DNA of 45,658 bases from Rubrivivax sp. (GTDB lineage Bacteria > Pseudomonadota > Gammaproteobacteria > Burkholderiales > Burkholderiaceae_C): NCBI GenBank assembly GCA_018780805.1, contig JADMJD010000032.1:1-45658 (forward strand). Reading direction: 5' to 3'. The notes beneath the pieces are model-generated. The model worked only from the letters and a program-made list of their open reading frames with translations, ran no database searches and was not told where the DNA came from. The translations under genes and the position numbers were made by a program. Shown here one piece after another: positions 1 through 12,724 of the stretch. Within the stretch, counting starts at the first letter, position 1. Each line of letters opens with the position of its first letter.

Positions 1-258
1 AGCGCAGAACGCGCGGACCGCGCGCGCAGCGCGCTTCGTGCTCTGACTCGGCGCGCTTGTCTGAGCAGAGTGAGCGCAGCGAACGCCGCGAGTTCAGCGC
101 CGGGTCCGTGCGGGCGAGCAGCGCAGAGCAGTCCGGCCGCAGGCCGGACCGCGGGTTCAGCCCGACCCACCGGCCCCGCCACCGGCCGGGCGTGCGGTCT
201 CTGCACGAGAACGCACGCAGCCAGACCGAACGTCCGCAAAGAGCCGAAGGCCGTCACG
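1..258. other. Unassigned G+C-rich sequence downstream of malF
   Basis: No convincing gene is visible. The minus strand has an open frame from a GTG at 257 (overlapping the malF stop) to the window edge, but its translation is Arg/Ala/Pro-rich and lacks the hydrophobic first helix expected of MalG. A perfect hairpin lies at 131-149 (GTCCGGCC, 3-nt loop, GGCCGGAC). The rest is made of recurring words such as GCGCAGCG and GCGCGCTT, typical of non-coding DNA in high-GC Burkholderiales. malG may lie beyond position 1. Confidence 0.5.
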
Positions 259-1719
259 TCACACCCCGCCCGAACGCGTTCGCATCAACCGCAGTTGCAC
301 CAGCGCCATCACCGCCACCAGCGCGAAGATCAGCGTCGAGATCGCGGCGGCGAGGCCGAAGTTGGCGCCGGCGTCGGTGAAGGCGATGCGATAGGTGTAG
401 GACACCAGGATGTCGGTTGTGCCCGCCGGCAGCTTGGTGTTCAGGTAATCGGGCCGGCCGTCGGTGAGCAGGCTGATCAGCACGAAGTTGTTGAAGTTGA
501 AGGCAAACGCCGAGATCAGCAGCGGCGTGAGCGGCCGGATGATCAGCGGCGCCGTGATGCGCGAGAAATTCACCCAGGGCGAAGCGCCGGCCAGCGCCGA
601 GGCCTCGTACAGATCGGACGGCACCGACTTCAGCAGCCCGGTGCACAGGATCATGATGTAGGGGTAACCCAGCCAGGTGTTGACGATGAGCAGCATCGTG
701 CGCGCCAGCGTGGGGTCGGCAAACCAGGCCGGGCGGATGCCGAAGAGCGCATCCAGGATGGCGTTGATCTCGCCGAAGTTCTGGTTGAACAGGCCCTTGA
801 AGACCAGGATGCTGATGAAACCCGGCACCGCATACGGCAGGAACAGCAGCGTGCGGTAGGCAGCGCGGCCCTTCAGCGCCGGCCACTCCAGCACCACGGC
901 GAGTGTCATGCCGATGGCGGTGGAAAACAGCACGGTGAGCGCCGAGAAAACCACCGTCCAGCCGAAGATGCTGACGAAAGGCCCACGCATGTCGCTGTCC
1001 AGCAGCATGCGCTGGTAGTTGGCAAAACCGATGCTGACCTGGAAGCCGGGCTGCAGCGCATCGCCCTGCGCGTTCTGGAAGAAGCCGGTCTCGCGGTTGG
1101 GCGCGTAGACGGTGCCGGTGCCGGGCTCGACCAGCGCGCCATCGGCCCCAGGCTGCCACAGCGGCTGGCGCAGGCCGAATTCGCGCAGGCCGGCGTAGGT
1201 GAGCATGCTGCCATCAGGCAGGGCCAGTTGCAGCGGCAGCAGGCGGCTGCGCTGGGCGATCACGTCTCGCAGCGGCAGTGCCGGGCCCGGGTCGCCCGTG
1301 GCGGGCGTCAGCGCCCCGCCGTCCAGCGTCGCCGCCAGGCGGGTGCCGTCGGGCGCCGTCAGCTGCAGCCTGCCGCCGGCGTGCAGCGTGAAGGCATAGA
1401 GCCGGTTCTCGTCGAAGCTGTGCTGGTCCAGCAGGTAGGCGCGCGCCGCCGCCTCGCCCAGCAAATGGCTGGCCGAGTAGTTGGTGAAGCCTATCTGCAC
1501 CGTGTACAGCAGCGGAAAGGCCACGAACACGAGCATCGCCGCCACGCCGGGGAACAGGTACTTCCAGGCCAGGCTGCGCGCGGTGGCGTAGACCGTGATC
1601 GCGGCACCGCCCAGCACCAGCAGGCCCAGCGCGGCAAAGCCCTGGCCCGCCAGGTAGCTGCTGTAGACCAACCACAGCAGGGCCAGCGTGGCGATGCCGG
1701 TGACGAGCCGCCCGGTCAC
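259..1719 (-). CDS. malF: Maltose/maltodextrin ABC transporter permease MalF
   Basis: This is an inner-membrane permease subunit of a maltose/maltodextrin importer (486 aa; E. coli MalF is 514). The N-terminus has closely spaced hydrophobic helices. A hydrophilic region of about 140 residues follows (roughly 85-225), matching the large periplasmic P2 loop that distinguishes MalF from MalG. The C-terminal half carries the remaining helices and the EAA loop that contacts MalK, seen as YEASALAGASPWVNFSRI. The ATG start overlaps the malE stop codon (ATGA), implying translational coupling in malK-malE-malF. The missing next gene, malG, is the oddity: the 258 bases after the stop do not encode it. 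Confidence 0.93.
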   Translation of the reverse strand: MTGRLVTGIATLALLWLVYSSYLAGQGFAALGLLVLGGAAITVYATARSLAWKYLFPGVAAMLVFVAFPLLYTVQIGFTNYSASHLLGEAAARAYLLDQHSFDENRLYAFTLHAGGRLQLTAPDGTRLAATLDGGALTPATGDPGPALPLRDVIAQRSRLLPLQLALPDGSMLTYAGLREFGLRQPLWQPGADGALVEPGTGTVYAPNRETGFFQNAQGDALQPGFQVSIGFANYQRMLLDSDMRGPFVSIFGWTVVFSALTVLFSTAIGMTLAVVLEWPALKGRAAYRTLLFLPYAVPGFISILVFKGLFNQNFGEINAILDALFGIRPAWFADPTLARTMLLIVNTWLGYPYIMILCTGLLKSVPSDLYEASALAGASPWVNFSRITAPLIIRPLTPLLISAFAFNFNNFVLISLLTDGRPDYLNTKLPAGTTDILVSYTYRIAFTDAGANFGLAAAISTLIFALVAVMALVQLRLMRTRSGGV

Positions 1720-2884
1720 CGCGACACCATGCGCGCCGCCGCGCCATCCAGCGCGTCCTTCGGGCTTTGCCGGCCCTGGGTGATGGCCTCCAGCGCGGCG
1801 TCCATCGCCGGGAAGAAGCGCTGCATCTCGGGGATGTTGGGGATGGCCACGCCGGCCAGCGCGTTGGCCATCGTGGCGCGGATGGCGGCATCACCCGCCA
1901 GCTCGCGGAAGTAGGCCTTGTTGGCGGGTGTGCCCAAGGGCACATCCGCAGAGATCGTCTTCAGGCTCTCGACACGCAGCACATGCTGCTCCAGGAACTC
2001 GCGCGCGATGTCCTTCACGCGGCTGGGCGCGGCGATCATGCAGCCCAGCACACCGACAAAGGGTTTGGCTGGCCGCTCGCCCAACGCCGGAATCGGCGCG
2101 ACGGCGAACGGGATGCCGGCCTTCTTCGCGTTGTCCCAGGCCCAGGGGCCGCTGATCATCATCGCCACCTGGCCGCTGGCGAACTGCGCCTCCATGTCCG
2201 AATAACGCGCGCCACGTGGCATCACACCTTCGTCGATGAGGCGGCGCAGCAGCGTCGCGCCGGCCAGCGCCCCGGCATTGTTGACGCCCACGCGCTGCGG
2301 GTCGAAATCACCTTGGGCATCGCGCGCGAACACCTCGCCGCCCGGCCCGGCCAGCAGCGGCCAGCTGAAGAAGGACTTGTTGTAGTCCCACAGGATGACG
2401 CGTTTGCCCTGGGCGCTCAGCGTCTTGTGCAGCGCAAAGACCTCGTCCCAGGTGCGCGGTGGCTCGGGCACCAGGCGGGTGTTGACGATCAGCCCCACGG
2501 CCTCGATGGCCAGCGGGTAACCCCAGAGCCGGCCACGGTAGGTGAAGGCCTGCCAGGCGGAATCTTCGATCTGCTCGCGCACCGCCGGCCCGGGCCGCAC
2601 CGGCACGATCAGGCCGGACTTGGCCCACTCGCCCACGCGGTCGTGTGGCCAGCAGAAGATGTCCGGCCCCTTGCCGGCCGCGGCCGCGGCCTGGAACTTG
2701 TCGGGCGCGCCCTCGGGGTGCTGCACGACCACCTTCACGCCGGTGGCGGCGCTGAAGGCATCGCCCACCTTCTGCAGGCCGTTGTAGCCCTTGTCGCCGT
2801 TGATCCACACCAGCAGCTGCGGCGCCTGTGCGGCGGCTTGTGAAGCGCCCAGCGCGATCAGCGCCGCGATGCACCAGCGCCGCA

Positions 2885-2885
<1 letters not shown>
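1716..2885 (-). CDS. malE: Periplasmic maltose/maltodextrin-binding protein MalE
   Basis: This is the solute-binding subunit that delivers maltose and maltodextrins to MalF. Its 389 aa begin with a Sec signal peptide (MRR, hydrophobic core, cleavage probably after AAAQA near residue 20). The mature part opens with LLVWINGDKGYNGL, the MalE-type sugar-binding start. It contains the family blocks GKGPDIFCWPHDRVGEWA, YPLAIEAVGLIVN, MMISGPWAW and AIPNIPEMQRFFPAM. It is the second gene of malK-malE-malF: its start abuts the malK stop (shared base 2885) and its stop overlaps the malF ATG. Length and motif order fit MalE closely. Confidence 0.94.
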
Positions 2886-4006
<1,121 letters not shown>

Positions 4007-4041
4007 CGCACACCGCCTGTTTTGCCGCCCAGGATGTAGAG

Positions 4042-4070
4042 AATATACAAACGTTGGTCGGCCACGACAG
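4042..4070 (-). promoter_or_regulatory. Candidate malK promoter
   Basis: On the minus strand, TATATT (4047-4042) is a 5/6 match to a -10 box. CTGTCG (4070-4065) is a weak -35 at 17-bp spacing. The predicted start lies about 30 nt before the malK GTG. The -35 match is poor, so this is tentative. Confidence 0.35.
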
Positions 4071-4095
4071 CGGGTTTTCCACCAGAACGAGACAG

Positions 4096-4114
4096 TTGAT
4101 TCATTGAAAATCAA
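4096..4114. promoter_or_regulatory. Inverted repeat TTGATT-N7-AATCAA
   Basis: Perfect 6-bp arms TTGATT (4096-4101) and AATCAA (4109-4114) sit in the A+T-rich malK/glgP divergent region. It could be a second regulator site or part of a promoter. No factor can be named from the sequence. Confidence 0.4.
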
Positions 4115-4135
4115 TAACTTAGAAGAAATAGACAA

Positions 4136-4158
4136 ACTACGCATGTAGTACAACTACA
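4136..4158. promoter_or_regulatory. Overlapping palindromic operators between malK and glgP
   Basis: Three half-sites form two overlapping palindromes: ACTAC-GCAT-GTAGT (4136-4149) and TGTAGT-ACA-ACTACA (4144-4158, perfect 6-bp arms). They lie 50 nt before the glgP ATG and about 130 nt before the malK start, in the only strongly A+T-rich stretch nearby. This looks like a site for a dimeric repressor of the maltodextrin/glycogen genes. The regulator itself is not in the window. Confidence 0.55.
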
Positions 4159-4207
4159 CAAACACCAGGGCTGTGGCGATACTTCCGCTCCAAGGAGAGC
4201 CCCCCCC

Positions 4208-6754
<2,547 letters not shown>

Positions 6755-6760
6755 AACGCG

Positions 6761-8950
6761 ATGCTGGCCGACCCCGATCTCCACGCCCTGCTCGAAGCCC
6801 GCCACGGCGACCCGTTTGCGGTGCTCGGCATGCACCGCGCGGCCGACGGCGGCCTGTGGGTGCGGGCGCTGCTGCCCGGCGCCACCGCGGTGGTGGTGCA
6901 CGACACCAAGACAGGCAAGGCCGTGGCGCCCCTGGCGCTGCGCGACGCCGACGGCGTCTTCGAAGGGCCGTTGCCGCGCCGCAAGACGCCCTTCGACTAC
7001 CGCCTGCAGGTCACCTGGGCCGATGGCCACACCAGCCGGCTGGCCGACCCCTACCGCATCGGCCCGCTGATCGGCGAGCAGGACCTGTACTACCTGGGCG
7101 AAGGCAGCCACCTGCGGCCCTTCGAGGTGCTGGGCGCGCACCCGGTGACGCTGGGCGAAGGGGTCTACACGCTGGACGGCGTGCGTTTTGCCGTCTGGGC
7201 GCCGAACGCCAGCCGCGTCAGCGTGGTGGGTGATTTCAACGGCTGGGACGGCCGCCGCCACCCCATGCGCTCGCGCGGGCCCAGCGGCATCTGGGAGCTG
7301 TTCGTGCCCCATGCGGCCCCGGGTGACCGCTACCGCTACGAGATCCGCACGCGCGACGGCGCCGTGCTGCCACTCAAGAGCGACCCCTACGCGCGCGCCG
7401 CCCAGGTGCGGCCCGAGAGCGCCAGCGTGGTCGCAGGCCCGCTGCCGCCGCGCCTGCCGCTGCCGGCTGGGCGTGCGCAGGCCAACGCCCGCCACGCGCC
7501 GGTGAGCATCTACGAGGTGCACCTGGGCTCGTGGCGGCGCCACCCCGACGGGCGCTTCCACGACTGGGATGAACTGGCCGCCGCGCTGCCCGCCTACGCG
7601 GCCGACCTGGGTTTCACGCACCTGGAACTGCTGCCCATCACCGAACACCCGTTCGACGGCAGCTGGGGTTATCAGACACTGGGGATGTACGCGCCCACCG
7701 CACGGTTTGGTGATGCCGCGGGCTTCCAGCGCTTCGTGGCCGCCTGCCACGCCGCCGGCCTGGGCCTGATCCTGGACTGGGTGCCGGCGCACTTCCCGAC
7801 CGACGCCTTCGGCCTGGCGCAGTTCGATGGCACGGCGCTGTACGAATACGCCGACCCGCGCGAAGGTTTCCACCAGGACTGGAACACGCTGATCTACCAC
7901 TTCGGCCGCCACGAGGTGCACAACTTCCTGGTCGGCAGCGCGCTGTACTGGACCGAGCGCCTGGGCGCCGACGGCCTGCGCGTGGATGCCGTGGCCTCGA
8001 TGCTGTACCGCGACTACTCGCGCCCAGCGGGTGCGTGGCTGCCCAACGTGCACGGCGGGCGCGAGAACCTGGAGGCCATCGCACTGCTGAAGCGCGTGAA
8101 CGAGGTGCTGGGCAGCGAGTGCCCGGGCGCCATCACGCTGGCCGAAGAATCCACCGCCTTCCCCGGCGTGTCGGCGCCCACGTCGGCCGGCGGCCTGGGC
8201 TTCCACTACAAGTGGAACATGGGCTGGATGAACGACACGCTGCGCTACATGGCCGAAGACCCGGTCAACCGCGCCTGGCACCACGACAAGATGACCTTCG
8301 GCCTGGTCTACGCCTTCAGCGAGAACTTCGTGCTGCCGCTCTCGCACGACGAGGTGGTGCACGGCAAGGGCAGCCTGCTGGGCAAGATGCCGGGCGACGA
8401 TTGGCAGAAGTTCGCCAACCTGCGGGCCTACTACGGCTACATGTGGGGGCACCCGGGCAAGAAGCTGCTCTTCATGGGCCAGGAATGGGGCCAGCGCAGC
8501 GAGTGGAACCACGACGTGGAGCTGCCCTGGGGCGATCTGCAGCAAGAGCAGCACGCCGGCCTGCAGCGCCTGGTGCGCGACCTGAACCTGCTGTACCGCG
8601 ACCAGCCGGCGCTGCACCGCCTGGACTGCGATGGCGCGGGCTTCGAGTGGGTGATGGCCGATGAACGTGCGCACTCGGTCTTTGCGTGGCTGCGCCGCGA
8701 CGAACAGGGTTACCCGGTGTTGGTGGTCAGCAACATGACGCCGGTGCCGCGCCCGGGCTGGCGCCTGGGGGTGCCTGAAGGTGCCATGCGTTGGCGCGAG
8801 GTGCTCAACACCGACTCGGCCTACTACGGCGGCAGCAACCTGGGCAACCTGGGTGATGTGGTGGTGGATGACATCCCGGCGCACGGGCGGGCGCAGTCGC
8901 TGGCACTGCTCTTGCCTCCGCTGGCCACGGTCTACTTCGTGCCCGCATGA
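6761..8950 (+). CDS. glgB: 1,4-alpha-glucan branching enzyme GlgB
   Basis: GlgB makes alpha-1,6 branches in glycogen by transferring cut 1,4-chains. It is 729 aa, typical of long bacterial GlgB. An N-terminal carbohydrate-binding N1 region ([18 protein letters not shown]) precedes a second CBM48 region ([25 protein letters not shown]). The GH13 barrel has [10 protein letters not shown], the nucleophile in [15 protein letters not shown] (Asp about 409), the acid/base in [13 protein letters not shown] (Glu about 462) and [15 protein letters not shown]. It starts 6 nt after the glgP stop with no clear ribosome site, so it probably relies on coupling. Its stop overlaps the glgX start (ATGA). Confidence 0.96.
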   Translation: MLADPDLHALLEARHGDPFAVLGMHRAADGGLWVRALLPGATAVVVHDTKTGKAVAPLALRDADGVFEGPLPRRKTPFDYRLQVTWADGHTSRLADPYRIGPLIGEQDLYYLGEGSHLRPFEVLGAHPVTLGEGVYTLDGVRFAVWAPNASRVSVVGDFNGWDGRRHPMRSRGPSGIWELFVPHAAPGDRYRYEIRTRDGAVLPLKSDPYARAAQVRPESASVVAGPLPPRLPLPAGRAQANARHAPVSIYEVHLGSWRRHPDGRFHDWDELAAALPAYAADLGFTHLELLPITEHPFDGSWGYQTLGMYAPTARFGDAAGFQRFVAACHAAGLGLILDWVPAHFPTDAFGLAQFDGTALYEYADPREGFHQDWNTLIYHFGRHEVHNFLVGSALYWTERLGADGLRVDAVASMLYRDYSRPAGAWLPNVHGGRENLEAIALLKRVNEVLGSECPGAITLAEESTAFPGVSAPTSAGGLGFHYKWNMGWMNDTLRYMAEDPVNRAWHHDKMTFGLVYAFSENFVLPLSHDEVVHGKGSLLGKMPGDDWQKFANLRAYYGYMWGHPGKKLLFMGQEWGQRSEWNHDVELPWGDLQQEQHAGLQRLVRDLNLLYRDQPALHRLDCDGAGFEWVMADERAHSVFAWLRRDEQGYPVLVVSNMTPVPRPGWRLGVPEGAMRWREVLNTDSAYYGGSNLGNLGDVVVDDIPAHGRAQSLALLLPPLATVYFVPA

Positions 8951-11046
8951 ACCTCCCACCCCAGATCGATGCTGGTCGCCACGAGCCCTTTGGGGCCTTG
9001 GTGCGCGACGGCGGCGTCAACTTCGCCGTTTTTTCCGACCACGCCACCGCCATCGAGCTGTGTGTGTTCGACACCTCGGGCAGCCGCGAGCTGAAGCGCT
9101 ACCCGCTGCACGGCCCGCACGACGGTGTGTTCCACGGCTTTCTGCCCGGCGTCGGTGCAGGCCTGGTCTACGGCCTGCGTGCACACGGCCCTTATGCCCC
9201 GGAACAGGGCCACCGCTTCAACCCGCACAAGCTGCTGCTGGACCCCTGGGCGCCGGAGATCGTCGGCCAGCACCGCTGGCGGCCGGAGCACCACGGCTAC
9301 GAGCTCGGCCACCCCGACGGCGCACGCTCCTTCGACAGCCGCGACAACGCCGCCATCGCGCTGAAAGCCCGTGTGCCGGCACCGCCGGTGCCGGCCCCGG
9401 GCTGGTTCAATGCCCCACGCCACGCGACGGCCGACCTGGTGCTGCTGGAACTGCACGTCAAGGGCTTCACGATGCGGCACCCCGGCATCCCCGAGGCGCT
9501 GCGTGGCACCTACGCCGGGCTGGCGCACCCGGCGGCCATCGCACACTTCAAGGCGCTGGGCGTGACCACGTTGTCGCTGCTGCCGGTGCAGTACGCACTC
9601 GACGAACCGGCGCTGGTGGAGCGTGGCCTGGTCAACTACTGGGGCTACAACACGCTCGGGTTTTTCTGCCCCGACCCGCGGCACTCTTCCGTCGGCGACG
9701 ACCCGGCAGCGGTGGCCGAGGAATTCCGCCAGATGGTGGCCACGCTGCACGACCACGGCCTGGAGGTGGTGCTGGACGTGGTCTACAACCACACGCCCGA
9801 AGGCGGCGAAACCGGCGCCACGCTGAGCTTCCGCGGCCTGGACCACGCCAGCTGGTACCGCCTGGTGCACGACGACAAGAGCCGCTGCGAAAACCTCACC
9901 GGCTGCGGCAACACCGTCAACACCGCGCACCCGCGTGTGACGCAGTTCGTGCTGGATTCGCTGCGGCACTGGGTGCTGCACCTGGGCGTGGACGGCTTCC
10001 GCTTCGACCTGGCGCCGGTGCTGGGCCGCACGCACCACGGCTTCGACCCGAACGCCGCGTTTTTCACCGCGCTGCGGCAGGACCCGGTGCTGGCGCGCGC
10101 CCATTTGATCGCCGAGCCCTGGGACGCGGCCTACGACGGTTACCAGGTCGGCCGTTTCCCGGGCCGCTTCCTGGAGTGGAACGACAAGTTCCGCGACAGC
10201 GTGCGGCGCTACTGGCTGCACCGCGGCGTGCGCCGCGGTGAGTTTGCGCGCCGCTTCACGGCGTCCAGCGACCTGTTCCACCACGGCCGGCGGCGGCCCA
10301 GCGCGTCGATCAACTTCATCGCGGTGCACGACGGTTTTTCGCTCGCCGACCTCACCAGCTACAGCCAGAAACACAACCTGGCCAACGGCGAGAACAACCG
10401 CGATGGGCGCGACGGCGAACCCTGCGCCAACTTCGGCGCCGAGGGCCCGACCGACGACCCGGCCATCCGCCAGCGGCGCGACCGCGTGCGCCGCGCGCTG
10501 CTGGCCACGCTGGTGTTTGCCCAGGGCACGCCGATGTTGTGCGCCGGCGACGAGATCGCCAACAGCCAGGGTGGCAACAACAACCCCTACAACCAGGACA
10601 ACGCCACCACCTGGCTCGATTGGGCCCAGGCCGACGCCGACCTGCGCGCCTTCACCGCCCGCTGCATCGCGCTGCGCCGGGCCGAGCCCGGGCTGCGGCA
10701 CGACCGCTGGTACGCCGCCGGCCCCTGCGGCGCGGACGACTGCGCCATCGTCTGGCTGGCGCCCGATGGCCGGCCCATGCACGACCACGACTGGCACGAC
10801 CCGGGCGAACACGCGTTTGCCTGCCAGATCAGCCCCGGGAACAGTCCCCAGAGCGGCACCGCGCCCAGCCACCGGCTGCTGCTGCTGTTCAACCCCGAAG
10901 ACCGGGCCGAGGCCTTCGGCCTGCCTTCCTACCCCTGGCACCTGGCGCTGGACAGCAGTGGTGAACTGCCGCCCGGCCCGGTGCCACCCGCGCCGCTGAC
11001 CGTGCCCCCGTGGTCACTGGTCGTGCTGCGCGAAACACCAGCCTGA
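8947..11046 (+). CDS. glgX: Glycogen debranching enzyme GlgX
   Basis: This GH13 isoamylase-type enzyme removes the alpha-1,6 stubs left after phosphorylase digestion. Its 699 aa include an N-terminal CBM48-like region ([26 protein letters not shown]). The GH13 barrel has VVYNHTPEG, the nucleophile block [13 protein letters not shown] (Asp about 354), the acid/base LIAEPWD (Glu about 390) and [14 protein letters not shown]. The conserved NGENNRDG and [22 protein letters not shown] stretches identify GlgX. It is translationally coupled to glgB by a 4-nt overlap; malQ follows after 7 nt. Confidence 0.95.
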   Translation: MNLPPQIDAGRHEPFGALVRDGGVNFAVFSDHATAIELCVFDTSGSRELKRYPLHGPHDGVFHGFLPGVGAGLVYGLRAHGPYAPEQGHRFNPHKLLLDPWAPEIVGQHRWRPEHHGYELGHPDGARSFDSRDNAAIALKARVPAPPVPAPGWFNAPRHATADLVLLELHVKGFTMRHPGIPEALRGTYAGLAHPAAIAHFKALGVTTLSLLPVQYALDEPALVERGLVNYWGYNTLGFFCPDPRHSSVGDDPAAVAEEFRQMVATLHDHGLEVVLDVVYNHTPEGGETGATLSFRGLDHASWYRLVHDDKSRCENLTGCGNTVNTAHPRVTQFVLDSLRHWVLHLGVDGFRFDLAPVLGRTHHGFDPNAAFFTALRQDPVLARAHLIAEPWDAAYDGYQVGRFPGRFLEWNDKFRDSVRRYWLHRGVRRGEFARRFTASSDLFHHGRRRPSASINFIAVHDGFSLADLTSYSQKHNLANGENNRDGRDGEPCANFGAEGPTDDPAIRQRRDRVRRALLATLVFAQGTPMLCAGDEIANSQGGNNNPYNQDNATTWLDWAQADADLRAFTARCIALRRAEPGLRHDRWYAAGPCGADDCAIVWLAPDGRPMHDHDWHDPGEHAFACQISPGNSPQSGTAPSHRLLLLFNPEDRAEAFGLPSYPWHLALDSSGELPPGPVPPAPLTVPPWSLVVLRETPA

Positions 11047-11053
11047 AGACCCC

Positions 11054-12598
11054 ATGGACTTGAACCAACGCGCGGCCGGTGTGCTGCTGCACCTCAGCTC
11101 GCTGCCCGGCCCGCACGGCATCGGCGATTTCGGGCCCGGCGCTTACCACTTCGCCGATTGGCTGCAGGCCGCGGGTCAGCGCGTGTGGCAATGGCTGCCC
11201 ACCACGCCCATCGGCCCGGGGGACTCGCCCTACCAGAGTGTCTCGGCGTTTGCCGGCAGCCCGCTGATGGTGGCGCTGGAGCCGCTGGTCGAGCGGGGCT
11301 GGCTGGCGGCGCCCACGCTGCCCGAGCATGGCTTCGATCCGCTGCGTGTGGACTTCGCCAGCGTCGTGCCCTGGCGCATGGCGCAGCTGCGTGCGGCGTA
11401 CCAAGGCTTCGAAGCCCAGGCCACGGACGCCGACCGCACCGCACTCGCGGCCTACACCGAGGCGCAGGCCGCCTGGCTGGCCGACTACGCGCTGTTCATG
11501 GCGCTGGAGACCGCGCACGCCGGCCAGCCCTGGTGGGCCTGGCCGGCCCCGTTGGCCAGCCGCAAGGCTGCGGCGATGAAGGCCGCGCTGAAGGAACACG
11601 CTGCGGAAATCGGCTTCTGGCAATGGCTGCAGTGGTGCTTCGACACCCAATGCGCCGCGCTCAAGGCCTATTGCAACGCGCGCGACATCCACATCATGGG
11701 CGACCTGCCCATCTTCATCGCCCACCACAGCGCCGACTGCTGGGCCCGGCCCGACCTGTACACGCTGGACAAGGCCTTCCAGCCTACCGTGGTGGCCGGC
11801 GTGCCGCCCGACGAGCTGGGCCCGCTGGGCCAGCGCTGGGGCAACCCGCTGTACCGCTGGGACAAGATGAAGAAGGAGGGCTACGCCTGGTGGACGGCGC
11901 GCGTGCAGCGCATGCTGCAGCAGGCCGACGTGTTCCGCATCGACCACTTCCGCGGTTTTGCCGGCTATTGGGAGATCCCGGCCAGCAGCCCCGACGCCAT
12001 CACCGGCCGCTGGCTCAAGGGCCCGGGCCAGGCGCTGTTCGATGCCATCGAAGCGGCCCTGGGCGAGCTGCCCATCGTGGCTGAGGACCTGGGCTTCATC
12101 ACACCCGACGTGCACGCGCTGCGCCTGGGCTGCGGCTTCCCGGGCATGAAGATCCTGCAGTTTGCCTTTGGCGGCGGCGGCGACCACGAGTTCCTGCCGC
12201 ACACCTACGAGCGCGGCACCGTGGTCTACACCGGCACGCACGACAACGACACGGCCCGTGGCTGGTGGGACAACGCCAAGGAACAAGAGCGCCGCTTCGC
12301 CGGCACCTACCTGGCCTGCGGCGCAGGCGACGTGCACTGGGCGATGCTGCGCGCCGCGTTGAATTCGGTGGCCAACCTGGCGGTGTGCCCGCTGCAGGAC
12401 GTGCTGGGCCTGGGCAGCGAACACCGCATGAACACACCCGGCACGCTGGGCGGCAGCAACTGGACCTGGCGTTTTGACTGGCCCATGGTGGGCCCGGAGC
12501 CAGGACGGGTGCTGGGCCTGCTGACGGCGGCCAGCGGGCGCGGGCCGTTCACACCCATCGGCGTGGCGCCGCCGCCGGGCGAGCTGCCGAGTTACTGA
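11054..12598 (+). CDS. malQ: 4-alpha-glucanotransferase (amylomaltase) MalQ
   Basis: This GH77 disproportionating enzyme rearranges short maltodextrins into longer chains usable by GlgP and releases glucose. At 514 aa it is of the short, plant D-enzyme-like type. It shows RAAGVLLHLSSLPGPHGIGDFG at the start and SPYQSVSAFAGSPLM. The catalytic blocks are DVFRIDHFRGF (Asp about 297), PIVAEDLGFITPDV (Glu about 344) and YTGTHDNDTARGW (Asp about 397). It is the last gene of the glg operon. Together with malKEF it links sugar import to glycogen turnover. The repeat copy B and a 16-bp palindrome follow its stop. Confidence 0.96.
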   Translation: MDLNQRAAGVLLHLSSLPGPHGIGDFGPGAYHFADWLQAAGQRVWQWLPTTPIGPGDSPYQSVSAFAGSPLMVALEPLVERGWLAAPTLPEHGFDPLRVDFASVVPWRMAQLRAAYQGFEAQATDADRTALAAYTEAQAAWLADYALFMALETAHAGQPWWAWPAPLASRKAAAMKAALKEHAAEIGFWQWLQWCFDTQCAALKAYCNARDIHIMGDLPIFIAHHSADCWARPDLYTLDKAFQPTVVAGVPPDELGPLGQRWGNPLYRWDKMKKEGYAWWTARVQRMLQQADVFRIDHFRGFAGYWEIPASSPDAITGRWLKGPGQALFDAIEAALGELPIVAEDLGFITPDVHALRLGCGFPGMKILQFAFGGGGDHEFLPHTYERGTVVYTGTHDNDTARGWWDNAKEQERRFAGTYLACGAGDVHWAMLRAALNSVANLAVCPLQDVLGLGSEHRMNTPGTLGGSNWTWRFDWPMVGPEPGRVLGLLTAASGRGPFTPIGVAPPPGELPSY

Positions 12599-12611
12599 CA
12601 GCCCGCCGGGT

Positions 12612-12627
12612 CCCGGCCGCGGCCGGG
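12612..12627. terminator. Possible terminator palindrome after malQ
   Basis: A perfect 16-bp palindrome, CCCGGCCG/CGGCCGGG, begins 14 nt after the malQ stop. It has no loop bases and no T-tract, so classical intrinsic termination is doubtful. Confidence 0.3.
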
Positions 12628-12641
12628 GCAGGAACCGCTCT

Positions 12642-12724
12642 CAAGGAAACGCAGGGTCGCCCCAAGTTTCCTTGACCCCCGCGGGGGGTGGGCTGGGCGC
12701 AGCCCGGCCCTGGGGGCGCTCAGA
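12642..12724 (+). repeat. 83-bp triple-hairpin repeat, copy B (malQ/protease convergence)
   Basis: This is the second copy of the element in glgP, in the same orientation, with six substitutions. The 9-bp CAAGGAAAC/GTTTCCTTG stem and the GGGCTG/CAGCCC stem are both conserved. Its right end (CTCAGA) supplies the stop codon of the convergent M4 protease (TCA at 12720-12722). It could act as a bidirectional 3'-end structure. Confidence 0.88.

Noticed and set aside
131..149. Hairpin GTCCGGCC/GGCCGGAC as malF terminator
   Set aside because: It lies about 110 nt past the stop and has no T-tract, so I list it only as a structure.
1..257. Minus-strand GTG frame as the beginning of MalG
   Set aside because: The translation is Arg/Ala/Pro-rich and has no MalG-like membrane helix.
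4007..4153. N-terminal extension of MalK
   Set aside because: The frame is open, but the extra 49 residues have no MalK similarity and cover the operator region. The GTG at 4006 fits the family start.
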